DNA from: JAUYQR01 sp031415015
GTDB lineage: Bacteria > Pseudomonadota > Alphaproteobacteria > Rhodobacterales > Rhodobacteraceae
Assembly: GCA_031415015.1 (NCBI GenBank)
Contig: JANOQT010000096.1
Location: 1 to 64,000 of the forward strand
DNA length: 64,000 bases
Reading direction: 5' to 3'
A program made the position numbers and the translations under genes. The notes beneath the pieces are model-generated. The model worked only from the letters and a program-made list of their open reading frames with translations, did not search any database and had not been told where the DNA came from. Numbering within the stretch: the stretch's first letter is position 1; every line of letters starts with the position of its first letter. Shown here one piece after another: positions 1-8,137 of the stretch.

Positions 1-31
1 AATGCGACCCCCGGTGGTCGAATACCAACGT

Positions 32-715
32 TCAGCTCAGCAACGGATCGTAGTCGCTGACCAAAAGATGCACAGGGGCGACGTCTTCCTCGATCGCGGC
101 AAAGCGGCCGATGGGCGCGCGGAAGATATTGTCGGTCAGGTCATCGTTCACCGTTGACACCTCGCCGATCAGCACGTCGCCGCCCTCGCCCCAGAAGGCG
201 TGCCAGTCGCCTGGCATCAGCGTCACGCTTTCCCCCGGCGCCAGTTTCAGCTTTTCACCCGGGCCATAGCGCCGCGCGATCCCGTCACAGCGCACCATCC
301 CACCCCGGTCGGCCGCATAGTTGCCCGCGTCGTCGGACCCGCACAATTCGATCACCAGCGTGGCCCCGCCCCGGTTGATGATATCTTCGGCCTTGATCAC
401 ATGGGTGTGCATCGGGCTTAGCTGATCCTGACGCGAGATCAGCAGCTTTTCGGCATAGCACATGCCCCCGCCGCGCCGCAGATCGGCCAACTGACCGTTG
501 CGCAGGGTGAACAGGAACAGCCCCAGGTCGTCAAACTTGCCCTGCCCGTAATCGGTGATGTCCCAGCCCATCCGGGCATCGACGATCCGCCGCGCATCGC
601 CGCGCGCCTTGAACTGATCCGGCGTCCAATAGGCAAAGGGCGGCAGCACAAAGCCGTAGTGCCGGATCATCTGATCCGCCGCCGCCATGATATCGTTGAT
701 ACGGGACCGTTTCAT
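32..715 (-). CDS. D-lyxose ketol-isomerase family cupin protein
   Basis: This 227-residue protein resembles the D-lyxose/D-mannose isomerase family (formerly DUF1498), which interconverts D-lyxose and D-xylulose or D-mannose and D-fructose in the cytoplasm using one bound divalent metal. The cupin metal site is visible as PMHTHVIKAED (His103, His105, Glu110) with a further His172 in GDWHAF. The length fits the family. No sugar transporter or kinase is within reach on this side of the window, so the true substrate is uncertain. The family assignment rests on the metal motif and overall sequence pattern. Confidence 0.82.
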   Translation of the reverse strand: MKRSRINDIMAAADQMIRHYGFVLPPFAYWTPDQFKARGDARRIVDARMGWDITDYGQGKFDDLGLFLFTLRNGQLADLRRGGGMCYAEKLLISRQDQLSPMHTHVIKAEDIINRGGATLVIELCGSDDAGNYAADRGGMVRCDGIARRYGPGEKLKLAPGESVTLMPGDWHAFWGEGGDVLIGEVSTVNDDLTDNIFRAPIGRFAAIEEDVAPVHLLVSDYDPLLS

Positions 716-777
716 CGCACTCTCCTCCGATTTTCGGGGAACTATAACGATTACGGACCGCCGCTCAACGAGGTTTT

Positions 778-2331
778 CTAGCGTTTGCCAAACAGCGACC
801 CCAGCACCCCCCGGATGATCGCCTGCCCCGATTTGGTGCCCAACTGGCGGGCAAAGCTTTTCGCAAAGGCGGTGCCGATGGAATCCGACTGGCTGGCCCG
901 CTTCCTCGGCGCCTCATAGCCCTTGCCGTCATAGCGTTGCGCCCGTTCAAACTCGCGGTCTGCATCGGCCTTGCGGGCCTCCGCGGCCTCGGTCTCGGCT
1001 GCATCCCGCGACGCCTTTTCGGCCTTGGCGCGCAACCGTTCATAGGCACTGTCACGGTCCACCGTGATGTCATACTTGCCCTTGACCGGAGATGCCGCAA
1101 TCAGCGCCGCCCGCACCGCCTCGTCAATCGGCCCAAGCTGGCTGGAGGGCGGGCGGATCAGCGTCCGCTCGGCCACCCCCGGAATACCCTTGGCCTCCAG
1201 CAGCGAGGTGACCGCCTCGCCGGTGCCCACATCGCGGATCGCGTCCTCGATGGCAAAGCGCGGGTTGGGGCGGTAGGTTTCCGACGCCAGCCGCAGGTCT
1301 TTCTGATCCTTCGCGGTAAAGGCGCGCAGCGCGTGCTGCACCCGGTTGCCTAGCTGGCCAAGGATGTTTTCCGGCACATCCGCCGGGTTCTGGGTGATGA
1401 AATACACCCCCACCCCTTTCGACCGGATCAACCGCGCCACCTGTTCGACCTTGCTGACCAGCGCCTTGGGCGCGTCCTCGAACAACAGGTGCGCCTCGTC
1501 GAAAAAGAACACCAGCTTCGGCTTGTCCGGATCGCCCACCTCGGGCAGCGTCTCGAACAGTTCCGACAGCAGCCACAGCAGGAAGGTCGCATAAAGCCTT
1601 GGCGAATTCATCAGCCGGTCGGCGGCCAGAATGCTGATCCGTCCCATTCCCGCCGAATCGGTCAGCATCAGGTCAGCCAGATCCAGCGCCGGTTCGCCGA
1701 ACAACTCCGCCCCACCCTGGTTTTCCAGCACCAGCAGCCGCCGCTGGATAGCACCAACAGACTCCTTTGACACCAACCCATAGCGCGACGAGATTTCATC
1801 CGCATTCTCGGCCACAAAGACCAGCAGCGCCTGCAGATCCTTCAGGTCCAGAAGCGGCAGCTCCTCTTCGTCCGACAGCCGGAAGGCGACGTTCAGGACG
1901 CCCTCCTGCGGGTCGGAAAGTTCCAGAAGGCGGCTCAGCAGCAGCGGGCCCATCTCGGCGACGGTGGCGCGGACCGGGTGGCCCTTCTGCCCGAAAAGAT
2001 CCCAGAAGATCACCGGAAACGCCTGATAAACCAAGGGAAACCCGATGGTTTCCGACCGCTTGGTGAACGCCTCGTGCAGCTTGCCGCTGGCCGATCCCGC
2101 AACGCCGATCCCCGACAGATCGCCCTTCACATCCGACAGGAACACCGGCACGCCCGCAGCCGAGAACCCTTCGGCCAAAATCTGCAGCGTCACCGTCTTG
2201 CCGGTGCCGGTGGCCCCGGCGATCAGCCCGTGCCGGTTGCCGTACTTCAGCAGCAGCGCTTGCGCCGCACCGTACCCTTCACCGCCGCCGCCCACGAAAA
2301 TGCTGTCTGCCGCCGAAGATATGTCCGCCAC
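778..2331 (-). CDS. HerA/YjgR-type helicase-like ATPase (DUF853)
   Basis: A 517-residue P-loop ATPase of the HerA-like YjgR (DUF853) family. Walker A is GATGTGKT at residues 39-46 and Walker B is the FFFDEAHLLF segment near residue 270. The C-terminal third is rich in Ala, Lys and Glu (residues 415-470), followed by a conserved tail ending LGSLFGKR. Translation starts at GTG (2331) with a GAGGG Shine-Dalgarno 6 bases upstream. The cellular role of YjgR proteins is not settled; DNA or protein translocation is inferred from HerA/FtsK relatives. It appears to be transcribed alone. Confidence 0.85.
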   Translation of the reverse strand: MADISSAADSIFVGGGGEGYGAAQALLLKYGNRHGLIAGATGTGKTVTLQILAEGFSAAGVPVFLSDVKGDLSGIGVAGSASGKLHEAFTKRSETIGFPLVYQAFPVIFWDLFGQKGHPVRATVAEMGPLLLSRLLELSDPQEGVLNVAFRLSDEEELPLLDLKDLQALLVFVAENADEISSRYGLVSKESVGAIQRRLLVLENQGGAELFGEPALDLADLMLTDSAGMGRISILAADRLMNSPRLYATFLLWLLSELFETLPEVGDPDKPKLVFFFDEAHLLFEDAPKALVSKVEQVARLIRSKGVGVYFITQNPADVPENILGQLGNRVQHALRAFTAKDQKDLRLASETYRPNPRFAIEDAIRDVGTGEAVTSLLEAKGIPGVAERTLIRPPSSQLGPIDEAVRAALIAASPVKGKYDITVDRDSAYERLRAKAEKASRDAAETEAAEARKADADREFERAQRYDGKGYEAPRKRASQSDSIGTAFAKSFARQLGTKSGQAIIRGVLGSLFGKR

Positions 2332-2472
2332 GCCGATCCCTCACCATTTGCACGCAACCCGCCAAAGCGACCGCGGCGCTTCTTCTGAACGCCGTCAAAA
2401 TACATTGTTAAACCCCTTCTGCCAGACTTGTTCTTGTCAGACCGCACCTCCCGATTGGGCTGGCGGTGATTT

Positions 2473-2517
2473 CCTCCCTGTCAACTGGCCGCGCCCTTGA
2501 AAAGGCGCGGTTTTTTT
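2473..2517 (+). ncRNA. Candidate small RNA 3' end A with CCTCCCTGT motif
   Basis: Within the 447-base divergent intergenic region, the + strand carries CCTCCCTGT (2473-2481) and, 7 bases later, an intrinsic terminator (stem 2489-2495/2504-2510, then seven T). No + strand gene lies upstream, so the terminator must end either an untranslated transcript or antisense RNA from the helicase gene's 5' side. Only the 3' part can be placed; I could not locate a convincing promoter, so the 5' end is unknown. Confidence 0.3.
2489..2517 (+). terminator. Intrinsic terminator without an upstream gene
   Basis: Perfect 7-bp GC stem CCGCGCC/GGCGCGG (2489-2495 and 2504-2510) with an 8-base loop, followed by seven T (2511-2517). 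The T-tract polarity is + strand. There is no T-tract on the other side, so it would not serve the minus strand. Confidence 0.75.
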
Positions 2518-2554
2518 ATGAAGAAATTGTAACCATGCGACCGTCAGAATCCCG

Positions 2555-2583
2555 TTGACGCCTGCGACGTTCCGCCGTAGCGT
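2555..2583 (+). promoter_or_regulatory. Possible sigma-70 promoter for candidate RNA B
   Basis: TTGACG at 2555-2560 and TAGCGT at 2578-2583 are separated by 17 bases. The -35 is good (5/6) and the -10 is weak (3/6), as is common in high-GC alphaproteobacteria. It lies just before a 70-base stretch ending in a strong terminator. Confidence 0.3.
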
Positions 2584-2589
2584 CCCGTT

Positions 2590-2659
2590 CCATGAAGTCG
2601 GCCAGTCCGACAGGGAGCAAAAAATAAAAGTCGAAAGGGCCGGTCTTCCGGCCCTTTTT
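2590..2659 (+). ncRNA. Candidate small RNA B complementary to candidate A
   Basis: A roughly 70-base segment between a possible promoter and a strong terminator (2634-2659). Bases 2600-2617 (GGCCAGTCCGACAGGGAG) are complementary to 2474-2490, 16 of 17 bases with one bulge, so the two elements could pair in cis or in trans. The segment also holds an 11-codon ATG frame (2592-2627) without a visible Shine-Dalgarno, which I do not regard as a likely gene. Alternatively all of this is the 5' leader of the IalB gene with two attenuators. Confidence 0.3.
2634..2659 (+). terminator. Strong intrinsic terminator, usable on both strands
   Basis: Ten-base stem AAAGGGCCGG/CCGGCCCTTT (2634-2643, 2648-2657) with loop TCTT and a T run to 2659. 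On the minus strand the hairpin is followed by a run of A/T-rich sequence with many T, so it may work in both directions. Confidence 0.8.
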
Positions 2660-2778
2660 CATTTTGTACCCCGCTTCGGCGCAACCCTGCCAGATCTGCT
2701 TTTCAGACCTGACTTGGCCGGTCCACCGTGCTAGAGACGCGCCGAACCTTTCACGATCCTTCAAAGGAATAGCCGAAA

Positions 2779-3531
2779 ATGGCCAAGACCACGCTGACGT
2801 CGCTTGCCTTCCTGCTTTGCCTTGCCGCCGCCCCCCTCGCGGCCCAGACGACCGAGGCTCCCGCCACCGACACCCCTGCGACCGACACCCCTGCGACCGA
2901 GGCCGCCCCCGCAGATGGGGCGACGCAAGACGGGCTTTCAATGGGGGCAGAGCTTGGGGCCGCAGACGGGATCGGTTCGACCTATGTGGCCGCGAACTTC
3001 GAGGCCTGGGAACAGCGCTGCGTGCGGACCGAAGCGGGCATCGACCCGTGCCAGCTTTACATGCTGTTGAAAGACGAACAGGGCAACGCGGTGGCCGAGT
3101 TTACTATGTTCGGCCTGCCAGAGGGCGCCGAAGGCCCCGCCGTCGCCGGTGCCACGTTCATCGCGCCGCTGGAAACGCTGCTGACCGCCGGGATGACGCT
3201 GCAGATTGATACGGCCAAGCCCAAGGCCTATCCTTTCACGTTCTGCGCACAGATCGGCTGTGTCTCACGGCTTGGCTTCACTGCCGAGGATGTGGCGCAG
3301 ATGAAAAAGGGCGCCAATGCCGTGATCAGCATCGTACCGTTTGTTGCGCCGGACCAGAAGGTGACGCTGACCTTGTCGCTGAAAGGCTTCACCGCCGGGC
3401 TTGCCGCTGTCGATACCGCGAATGCTGCAGCCGACGCAGCCGCTGCCGCCGCAGCACCTGCCGCCGCACCAGCAGAGGCCCCGGCAGAAGCGCCCGCAGA
3501 AGCGCCCGCCGAGCCTGCTGCCAATCCCTGA
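2779..3531 (+). CDS. Invasion-associated locus B (IalB) family secreted protein
   Basis: A 250-residue exported protein. Residues 1-23 form a signal peptide ending in PLAAQ. A low-complexity linker follows with tandem ATDTP units, then the IalB-like core (about residues 70-210) with paired cysteines (WEQRC..DPC and FCAQIGC). The C-terminus is a run of APAE repeats. IalB proteins are periplasmic or outer-membrane-associated and of unclear function in free-living Rhodobacteraceae; the name comes from Bartonella. An AAAGGA Shine-Dalgarno precedes the ATG. A terminator follows at 3552. Confidence 0.85.
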   Translation: MAKTTLTSLAFLLCLAAAPLAAQTTEAPATDTPATDTPATEAAPADGATQDGLSMGAELGAADGIGSTYVAANFEAWEQRCVRTEAGIDPCQLYMLLKDEQGNAVAEFTMFGLPEGAEGPAVAGATFIAPLETLLTAGMTLQIDTAKPKAYPFTFCAQIGCVSRLGFTAEDVAQMKKGANAVISIVPFVAPDQKVTLTLSLKGFTAGLAAVDTANAAADAAAAAAAPAAAPAEAPAEAPAEAPAEPAANP

Positions 3532-3551
3532 TTCTGCCCAAAGGCAGCCCG

Positions 3552-3580
3552 AAAGGCCGATCCGCAAGGGTCGGCCTTTT
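3552..3580 (+). terminator. Intrinsic terminator of the IalB gene
   Basis: Nine-base stem AAAGGCCGA/TCGGCCTTT (3552-3560, 3571-3579) with a 10-base loop and a short T run. It sits 20 bases past the IalB stop and just before the convergent KAS gene ends. Confidence 0.75.
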
Positions 3581-3583
3581 GCG

Positions 3584-4780
3584 TTACGCCCTGCGGAACG
3601 CTAGCACCGCATTCAGCCCGCCAAAGGCAAAGGCATTGCTCAGCGCGGCCTCAATTCGCGCTGGCCGCGCTACATTGGCCACCACGTCCAGCGCGCAATC
3701 GGGGTCGGGCTCCTGATATCCGATGGTGGGTGGCAACACCCCTTCGCCAAGCGCCAGCAGACAGGCCAGTGCCTCGATCGCGCCGGTGGCCCCGATCGCG
3801 TGGCCATGCATCGCCTTGGTCGACGACACCGGCGGCGGGCTGGTCCCAAAGACCTGCCGGATCGCAGCACTTTCCGTTCGGTCATTCGCGGCTGTGCCGG
3901 TACCATGCGCGTTGATGTAGCCCACATCTTCCGGCACCATCCCGGCATCCTGCAGCGCCATCCGCATGGCCCGCGCCGCACCTTCAACGCCGGGGGCCAC
4001 GATATCGCCCGCATCCGCCGTCATCCCAAAGCCCGCCACCTCGGCCAGCACTTTCGCCCCCCGCGCTCGGGCATGGTCTTCGGCCTCGAACACCAGAACT
4101 GCCGCGCCGTCGCCGATCACCATCCCCTTGCGGTTGGCCGAAAACGGGCGGCAGGCGTCGGGGGCCAGCACGCGCAGCCCCTCCCACGCCTTGACCCCGC
4201 CGAAGCACAGCATCGCCTCGGACCCGCCGGTCAGCATCACATCCGCCGCCCCCGACCGGATCATCTGCAAGGCCAGCCCCATCGCGTGATTGGCACTGGC
4301 ACAGGCCGAAGCGACAGTGAACACCGGACCCTGCAACCCGTAGGTCATCGACAGATGCGACACGGCGGCATTGTGCATCAATCGCGGCACCACCAGCGGC
4401 GACACCCGGTTGCGCCCATCGGCAAAGACCGCGCGGTAGCTGTCTTCCCAGGTGTTGATCCCACCCGCAGCCGTGCCCAGGATCGCGCCTGCGCGAACAC
4501 CCAAAGCGCCTTTCAGCCCGGCGGCCCGCATCGCCTCGCGCGCGGCCGCAAGCGCATATTGGGTGAACCGGTCATACAGCGGCAGATCCGCTCCGGCGAA
4601 GTATACCTCTGGTCGCCAGTCACGCACTTCCGCCCCGATGCCGATGGTCAGGCGGTCGGCATCGCGAAAGGTCAACGGTCCGATCCCGCAAACCCCCGCC
4701 CGGAACGCCGCAAAGGTGCCCGCGACATCGCGCGCCAGAGCGTTCACCGTTCCGGCGCCAGTGATGACGACCCGCCTCAT
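3584..4780 (-). CDS. Beta-ketoacyl-ACP synthase, FabF/NodE-like
   Basis: A 398-residue condensing enzyme of the KAS I/II thiolase fold. The catalytic triad is visible: Cys160 in VASACASA, His292 in NAHGTGT and His327 in the STKAMHGHAIGA motif. It would elongate acyl chains on an acyl carrier protein by decarboxylative condensation with malonyl-ACP. It overlaps the adjacent acyl carrier protein gene by 4 bases (ATGA type) and follows an LpxD-type gene, so it probably builds a special acyl chain on that carrier rather than serving bulk fatty acid synthesis. The ACP/KAS pairing recalls NodF/NodE of rhizobia. Confidence 0.87.
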   Translation of the reverse strand: MRRVVITGAGTVNALARDVAGTFAAFRAGVCGIGPLTFRDADRLTIGIGAEVRDWRPEVYFAGADLPLYDRFTQYALAAAREAMRAAGLKGALGVRAGAILGTAAGGINTWEDSYRAVFADGRNRVSPLVVPRLMHNAAVSHLSMTYGLQGPVFTVASACASANHAMGLALQMIRSGAADVMLTGGSEAMLCFGGVKAWEGLRVLAPDACRPFSANRKGMVIGDGAAVLVFEAEDHARARGAKVLAEVAGFGMTADAGDIVAPGVEGAARAMRMALQDAGMVPEDVGYINAHGTGTAANDRTESAAIRQVFGTSPPPVSSTKAMHGHAIGATGAIEALACLLALGEGVLPPTIGYQEPDPDCALDVVANVARPARIEAALSNAFAFGGLNAVLAFRRA

Positions 4781-5061
4781 CCGGCCTTCTGAGCGATCAG
4801 CTTTTCAACCGCCAAAACAAGGCTTTGCACGGTCGAGATGTCAAACTCCAGGGCCTCTGGCGCATTGGCGTTGAACGGGATCGCGATATCGAAACGTTCC
4901 TCCAGGGCAAACAGCGCCTCGACCTTGCCAAGGCTGTCCAGCCCCAGATCGTCAAGACGCGCATCAGGTGCAACCTCGGACGGCAGCATCAGGGCCTGTG
5001 CCGCCAGAATGGCAATCACCGCCTGCTCGATTTCCGGCCGCATGTCCAAACCCTTGCTCAT
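4777..5061 (-). CDS. Dedicated acyl carrier protein
   Basis: A 94-residue acyl carrier protein. The phosphopantetheine attachment site is Ser43 in LGLDSLGKVE. It is longer and more divergent than housekeeping AcpP (about 77 residues, DSLD context), which suggests a specialised carrier. It lies 11 bases after the lpxD-like gene and overlaps the ketoacyl synthase by 4 bases, so translation is probably coupled. The likely role is to carry the acyl chain made by the neighbouring synthase to the neighbouring LpxD-type acyltransferase; this is inference from position. Confidence 0.85.
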   Translation of the reverse strand: MSKGLDMRPEIEQAVIAILAAQALMLPSEVAPDARLDDLGLDSLGKVEALFALEERFDIAIPFNANAPEALEFDISTVQSLVLAVEKLIAQKAG

Positions 5062-5072
5062 TCTGGCCTGAC

Positions 5073-6164
5073 TTAATCGGTCTCGGGGTCCAAGGAAACG
5101 ACCTTTTCCATCGCCGCCACCCGCGCCGCCAGCCGGGGCAACCGCCGCAAGGCCTTTTGCATCTCGACATGGGTTTCCATCTTCACCGCCGGATAGCCCA
5201 GCAGCACCCGCCCCGCCGGCGCGTTGGTGAAAATCTTGGTGGCCCCACCGGCAATCACGTCGTTGCCGACAAAGATATTGTCATTGACCCCGCACTGTCC
5301 GCCCAGCACCACCCGGTCGCCGATCCGTGCGGATCCGGCAATGCCGACCTGACCACACAGCAGGCAATCCCGCCCGATCTGCACGTTGTGGCCGATATGC
5401 ACAAGGTTATCCAGCTTGCTGCCCGAGCCAATCGAAGTGTCCCGGATCGTCCCCCGGTCGATGCAGACGTTCGCACCGATTTCCACATCATCCCCGATGG
5501 TTACAGCCCCAAGCGAGTGAATCCGCGTCCAGCTTTGCGCCCGGAGGTCATCGCGCAGACCCAGCGTCGCGCGGATCTCCTCGACCCCGGATTTCTGAGG
5601 TGTGACAAAGGAAAATCCGTCCGCCCCGATCACCGCACCGGGCTGGCAGATGAACCGCTCGCCAATGGTCACCCGCGCCCCGATCCGCGCGCCTTGCAGG
5701 ATCAGCGCATCGGCCCCGATCCGCGCGCCTTCGGCAATCGACACGTGCGAGGCGATCCGCGCGCCCGGCCCGATCACCACCCCGGCGCCAATGGTGACGA
5801 ACGGCCCAATGGCCGCGCCGTCACCAACAGCGGCGGACGGGTGCACGATGCTCATTGCGTGGACCCCCGGTGCGATGTCCGGCCCCGGGTCCATCAGCCG
5901 CGTCAGCCCCGCCATGGCCAGCCGCCCGCGCGGCGCAAAGATCGCCGCTTGCAACCCCATCGCCTGCCAGTCCGCCCCCGGCCAGACCACCGCCGCCCGC
6001 GCCCGGCCCCGGCTGATCCCCTCGCCGTAGCGCGGGTCCATTGCCAGCGCCAGATCGTCCCGCCCCGCCGATTGCGGTTCGGCGGCACCGGTCACCAGCA
6101 GATCCAGATCGCCCGCCGCTTCGGCCCCCAAAGCCGCGGCAATATCACGAATGCTGTGCGCCAT
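5073..6164 (-). CDS. lpxD: LpxD-type UDP-3-O-acylglucosamine N-acyltransferase
   Basis: A 363-residue left-handed beta-helix acyltransferase with many hexapeptide repeats (about residues 105-330). The LpxD catalytic histidine is His259 in LVHIGHNVQIG. LpxD adds the N-linked 3-hydroxyacyl chain in lipid A synthesis, using acyl-ACP. The usual lpxD gene of Rhodobacteraceae sits in the bamA-lpxD-fabZ-lpxA cluster, which is not here. This copy is surrounded by a private ACP, a ketoacyl synthase and an L,D-transpeptidase, so it may be a paralogue with a different acyl chain or acceptor. Whether the genome has another lpxD cannot be seen. Confidence 0.85.
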   Translation of the reverse strand: MAHSIRDIAAALGAEAAGDLDLLVTGAAEPQSAGRDDLALAMDPRYGEGISRGRARAAVVWPGADWQAMGLQAAIFAPRGRLAMAGLTRLMDPGPDIAPGVHAMSIVHPSAAVGDGAAIGPFVTIGAGVVIGPGARIASHVSIAEGARIGADALILQGARIGARVTIGERFICQPGAVIGADGFSFVTPQKSGVEEIRATLGLRDDLRAQSWTRIHSLGAVTIGDDVEIGANVCIDRGTIRDTSIGSGSKLDNLVHIGHNVQIGRDCLLCGQVGIAGSARIGDRVVLGGQCGVNDNIFVGNDVIAGGATKIFTNAPAGRVLLGYPAVKMETHVEMQKALRRLPRLAARVAAMEKVVSLDPETD

Positions 6165-6192
6165 GACCGACCTCCGGTTGCCCCCGGATGGT

Positions 6193-7800
6193 TTATCCCT
6201 GAACGCCCCCCAAGGCCACCCCGGCCTCGGTCAGCGCCTGATAAAGCGCCGCGTCCCGGCCATAGATATCGCGCCGGTAGCCGATCTTGCCCTTTTCCGT
6301 CGGGTAGGCGGTAAAGTACACCAGATGCACCGGCACGGTTTGCAGCAATTTGACTGTGGTCTCCTTGCCAGTTTTCAGATGCCCGTCAAACTCCGCCTCC
6401 ACTTCGGTCGATTGCACCGACAACAGCGCGTGCGCGAAATCGAACGGGTCGGCCAGCCGGATGCAGCCATGGCTGAAGGCGCGGATTTCCTTGTCAAACA
6501 GGGATTTCGACGGCGTATCATGCAGATAGATGTTGTACTGGTTGGGGAACATGAACTTCACCAGCCCCAGCGCGTTGTCATCCGACGGCGGCTGCCGCAG
6601 CGCGAACGGGAAGTTGCGCGCGTTATAGGCCGCAAAGTTCACCGACCCGCGCGACACCACCCGGCCCCGACCATCAACCACCTGCAAATGCCCGACCGCG
6701 TTGGGGTTCTGCTGCAACAGCGGCAGGTATTCCTTGACGATGATGGATCGCGGCACCCCCCAGGACGGGTTGATCACCATATGCTCCATCTGGTCGGAAA
6801 ACTCGGGCGTGCGCTGGTCGGGCACGTTCTTGCCCACCACGGCGCGGGTGCGGAACACCGTCTTGCCGTGGTCCATGATCTTGGCGGTAAAGTCGGGCAG
6901 GTTGACCCAGATATGCCGGGCCGACCGGTCGATATCCATCCAGCGCTCGCGCTCCATCGCGACGATCACCGATTTCAACCGGTCGTCAGCACCGACGTTA
7001 ATTTCCTGAATGGTGCTTTCGCCCGCCACCCCATCAGCAGTAAGCCCATGATTAAGCTGGAATTCCTGCACTGCCGCCTGCATAGTGCGGTCGTAGGTCT
7101 GGCTGGCGGACGCCGCCAGATACCCCATCCTGACCAACCGGTCGCGCAGCGCCACAATCGCAGCACCACTGTCTTCGGGCCCCAAGGGTGCCACCACCAG
7201 CGTCCCGCCCCAGCCCCCTGAGCCGATCTGCCGGTCAAGGCCCATCTTCGCCTTCATCAGCTGCACGTAGACCTGCGATTTCGGCAACAGCCAGGCCAGC
7301 ACCGCGTCCGGATTGCCCGCGGCCATCCGCGCCAGCAAGACCTGCGGGTCGATCCGGTCAATCTCGCGCACGATCCCCGCGTCCACCGTCTTGGGGTCCA
7401 GCGCGCCCGATGTCAGGTCCCGCGCCCAGTGAAGATAGGCCCGCGTCATGGCCACTTCGACCAGACCCCGATCCGCTTCGGTTTGCGCCGCCGCAAAGGC
7501 CGCCCGCAAGGCCGTGGCATCATAGCGTTGAACCGGCAGGCCGTGATCCGGAGCCGTCGCGATGGCATTCAGGAACGCAGCCCGCCGCTCACTGTCCTGC
7601 GGGCCGGTCCACAACGTCTGGTACCCGGTCTGGCGATACCAGGCAGCAATCGCCTCATCAGATGCGGCAGCGGTCGCCAGGGACTGGGTGAATGCCGTTG
7701 CCTGCGCATAAACCGGCGTGCCAAGCGCCTGAGTGAATGACAGTGCGAGTGCCAGAAGAATGGGCCTGCCAGACAGGCCACGACGCACAAAAAAACTCAT
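6193..7800 (-). CDS. Murein L,D-transpeptidase (YcbB/LdtD-like)
   Basis: An approximately 535-residue periplasmic L,D-transpeptidase. Residues 1-32 are a signal peptide (cleavage near VYAQ), about 50-190 are the scaffold domain, 222-270 a peptidoglycan-binding domain, and 290-460 the YkuD catalytic domain with Cys446 in FSHGCIRLA. It would form 3-3 (mDAP-mDAP) cross-links in peptidoglycan or attach proteins to it. The reading frame stays open to 8148, but the signal peptide fixes the start at the ATG at 7800. It is the first gene of the operon with lpxD, 28 bases away, and is divergent from a MepK-like endopeptidase. Confidence 0.87.
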   Translation of the reverse strand: MSFFVRRGLSGRPILLALALSFTQALGTPVYAQATAFTQSLATAAASDEAIAAWYRQTGYQTLWTGPQDSERRAAFLNAIATAPDHGLPVQRYDATALRAAFAAAQTEADRGLVEVAMTRAYLHWARDLTSGALDPKTVDAGIVREIDRIDPQVLLARMAAGNPDAVLAWLLPKSQVYVQLMKAKMGLDRQIGSGGWGGTLVVAPLGPEDSGAAIVALRDRLVRMGYLAASASQTYDRTMQAAVQEFQLNHGLTADGVAGESTIQEINVGADDRLKSVIVAMERERWMDIDRSARHIWVNLPDFTAKIMDHGKTVFRTRAVVGKNVPDQRTPEFSDQMEHMVINPSWGVPRSIIVKEYLPLLQQNPNAVGHLQVVDGRGRVVSRGSVNFAAYNARNFPFALRQPPSDDNALGLVKFMFPNQYNIYLHDTPSKSLFDKEIRAFSHGCIRLADPFDFAHALLSVQSTEVEAEFDGHLKTGKETTVKLLQTVPVHLVYFTAYPTEKGKIGYRRDIYGRDAALYQALTEAGVALGGVQG

Positions 7801-8137
7801 TCGGTCCTCAATCTCAACGACTTGGCACTCATCGCAGATGTTTTCGTCAGAATCATGCCACTGTCCATTCACAAACCCGTCGAGGGCCGGAAAACCCGAC
7901 CGATTACGTGTTGAATTCGATACAGTCCTAGCAGACCCGATGCGTTTGGGGCACAGATCGGCGAAATTTGCGCCGTTCAGCAATTTTTTGCCTATTGAGG
8001 TTGAACTGCGGGAACCAGAGGCAATCTGCGCTTGGGCTTCGATTCGACTTGTGCAATAAAACGTCTGCACTTGGGGAAGAAGTGGCAGAGAGCTGCAAGA
8101 CAGGCAGTCAAAGACAGCTACGGGGACAGGCGTTAGA
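7801..8137. promoter_or_regulatory. Divergent promoter region, transpeptidase / DUF882
   Basis: This 337-base stretch separates the leftward L,D-transpeptidase operon from the rightward DUF882 gene and must hold both promoters. It is AT-richer than its surroundings around 7900-8060. I saw no confident -35/-10 pair or dyad operator and no small gene. Confidence 0.5.

Noticed and set aside
2516..2941. 141-residue minus-strand frame opposite the IalB gene start
   Set aside because: It runs through two terminators, is Arg/Gly-rich from high GC, and matches no family.
3440..3530. Tandem repeats as a possible CRISPR or VNTR array
   Set aside because: They are short in-frame codon repeats encoding APAE units in the IalB tail, with no spacers.
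2779..3531. Virulence role implied by the name IalB
   Set aside because: The name comes from Bartonella; free-living Rhodobacteraceae carry many such proteins, and nothing else here suggests invasion.
3228..3567. Ala/Ser/Gly-rich minus-strand frames opposite the IalB C-terminus
   Set aside because: They are complements of the Ala/Pro/Glu repeat codons and have no independent support.
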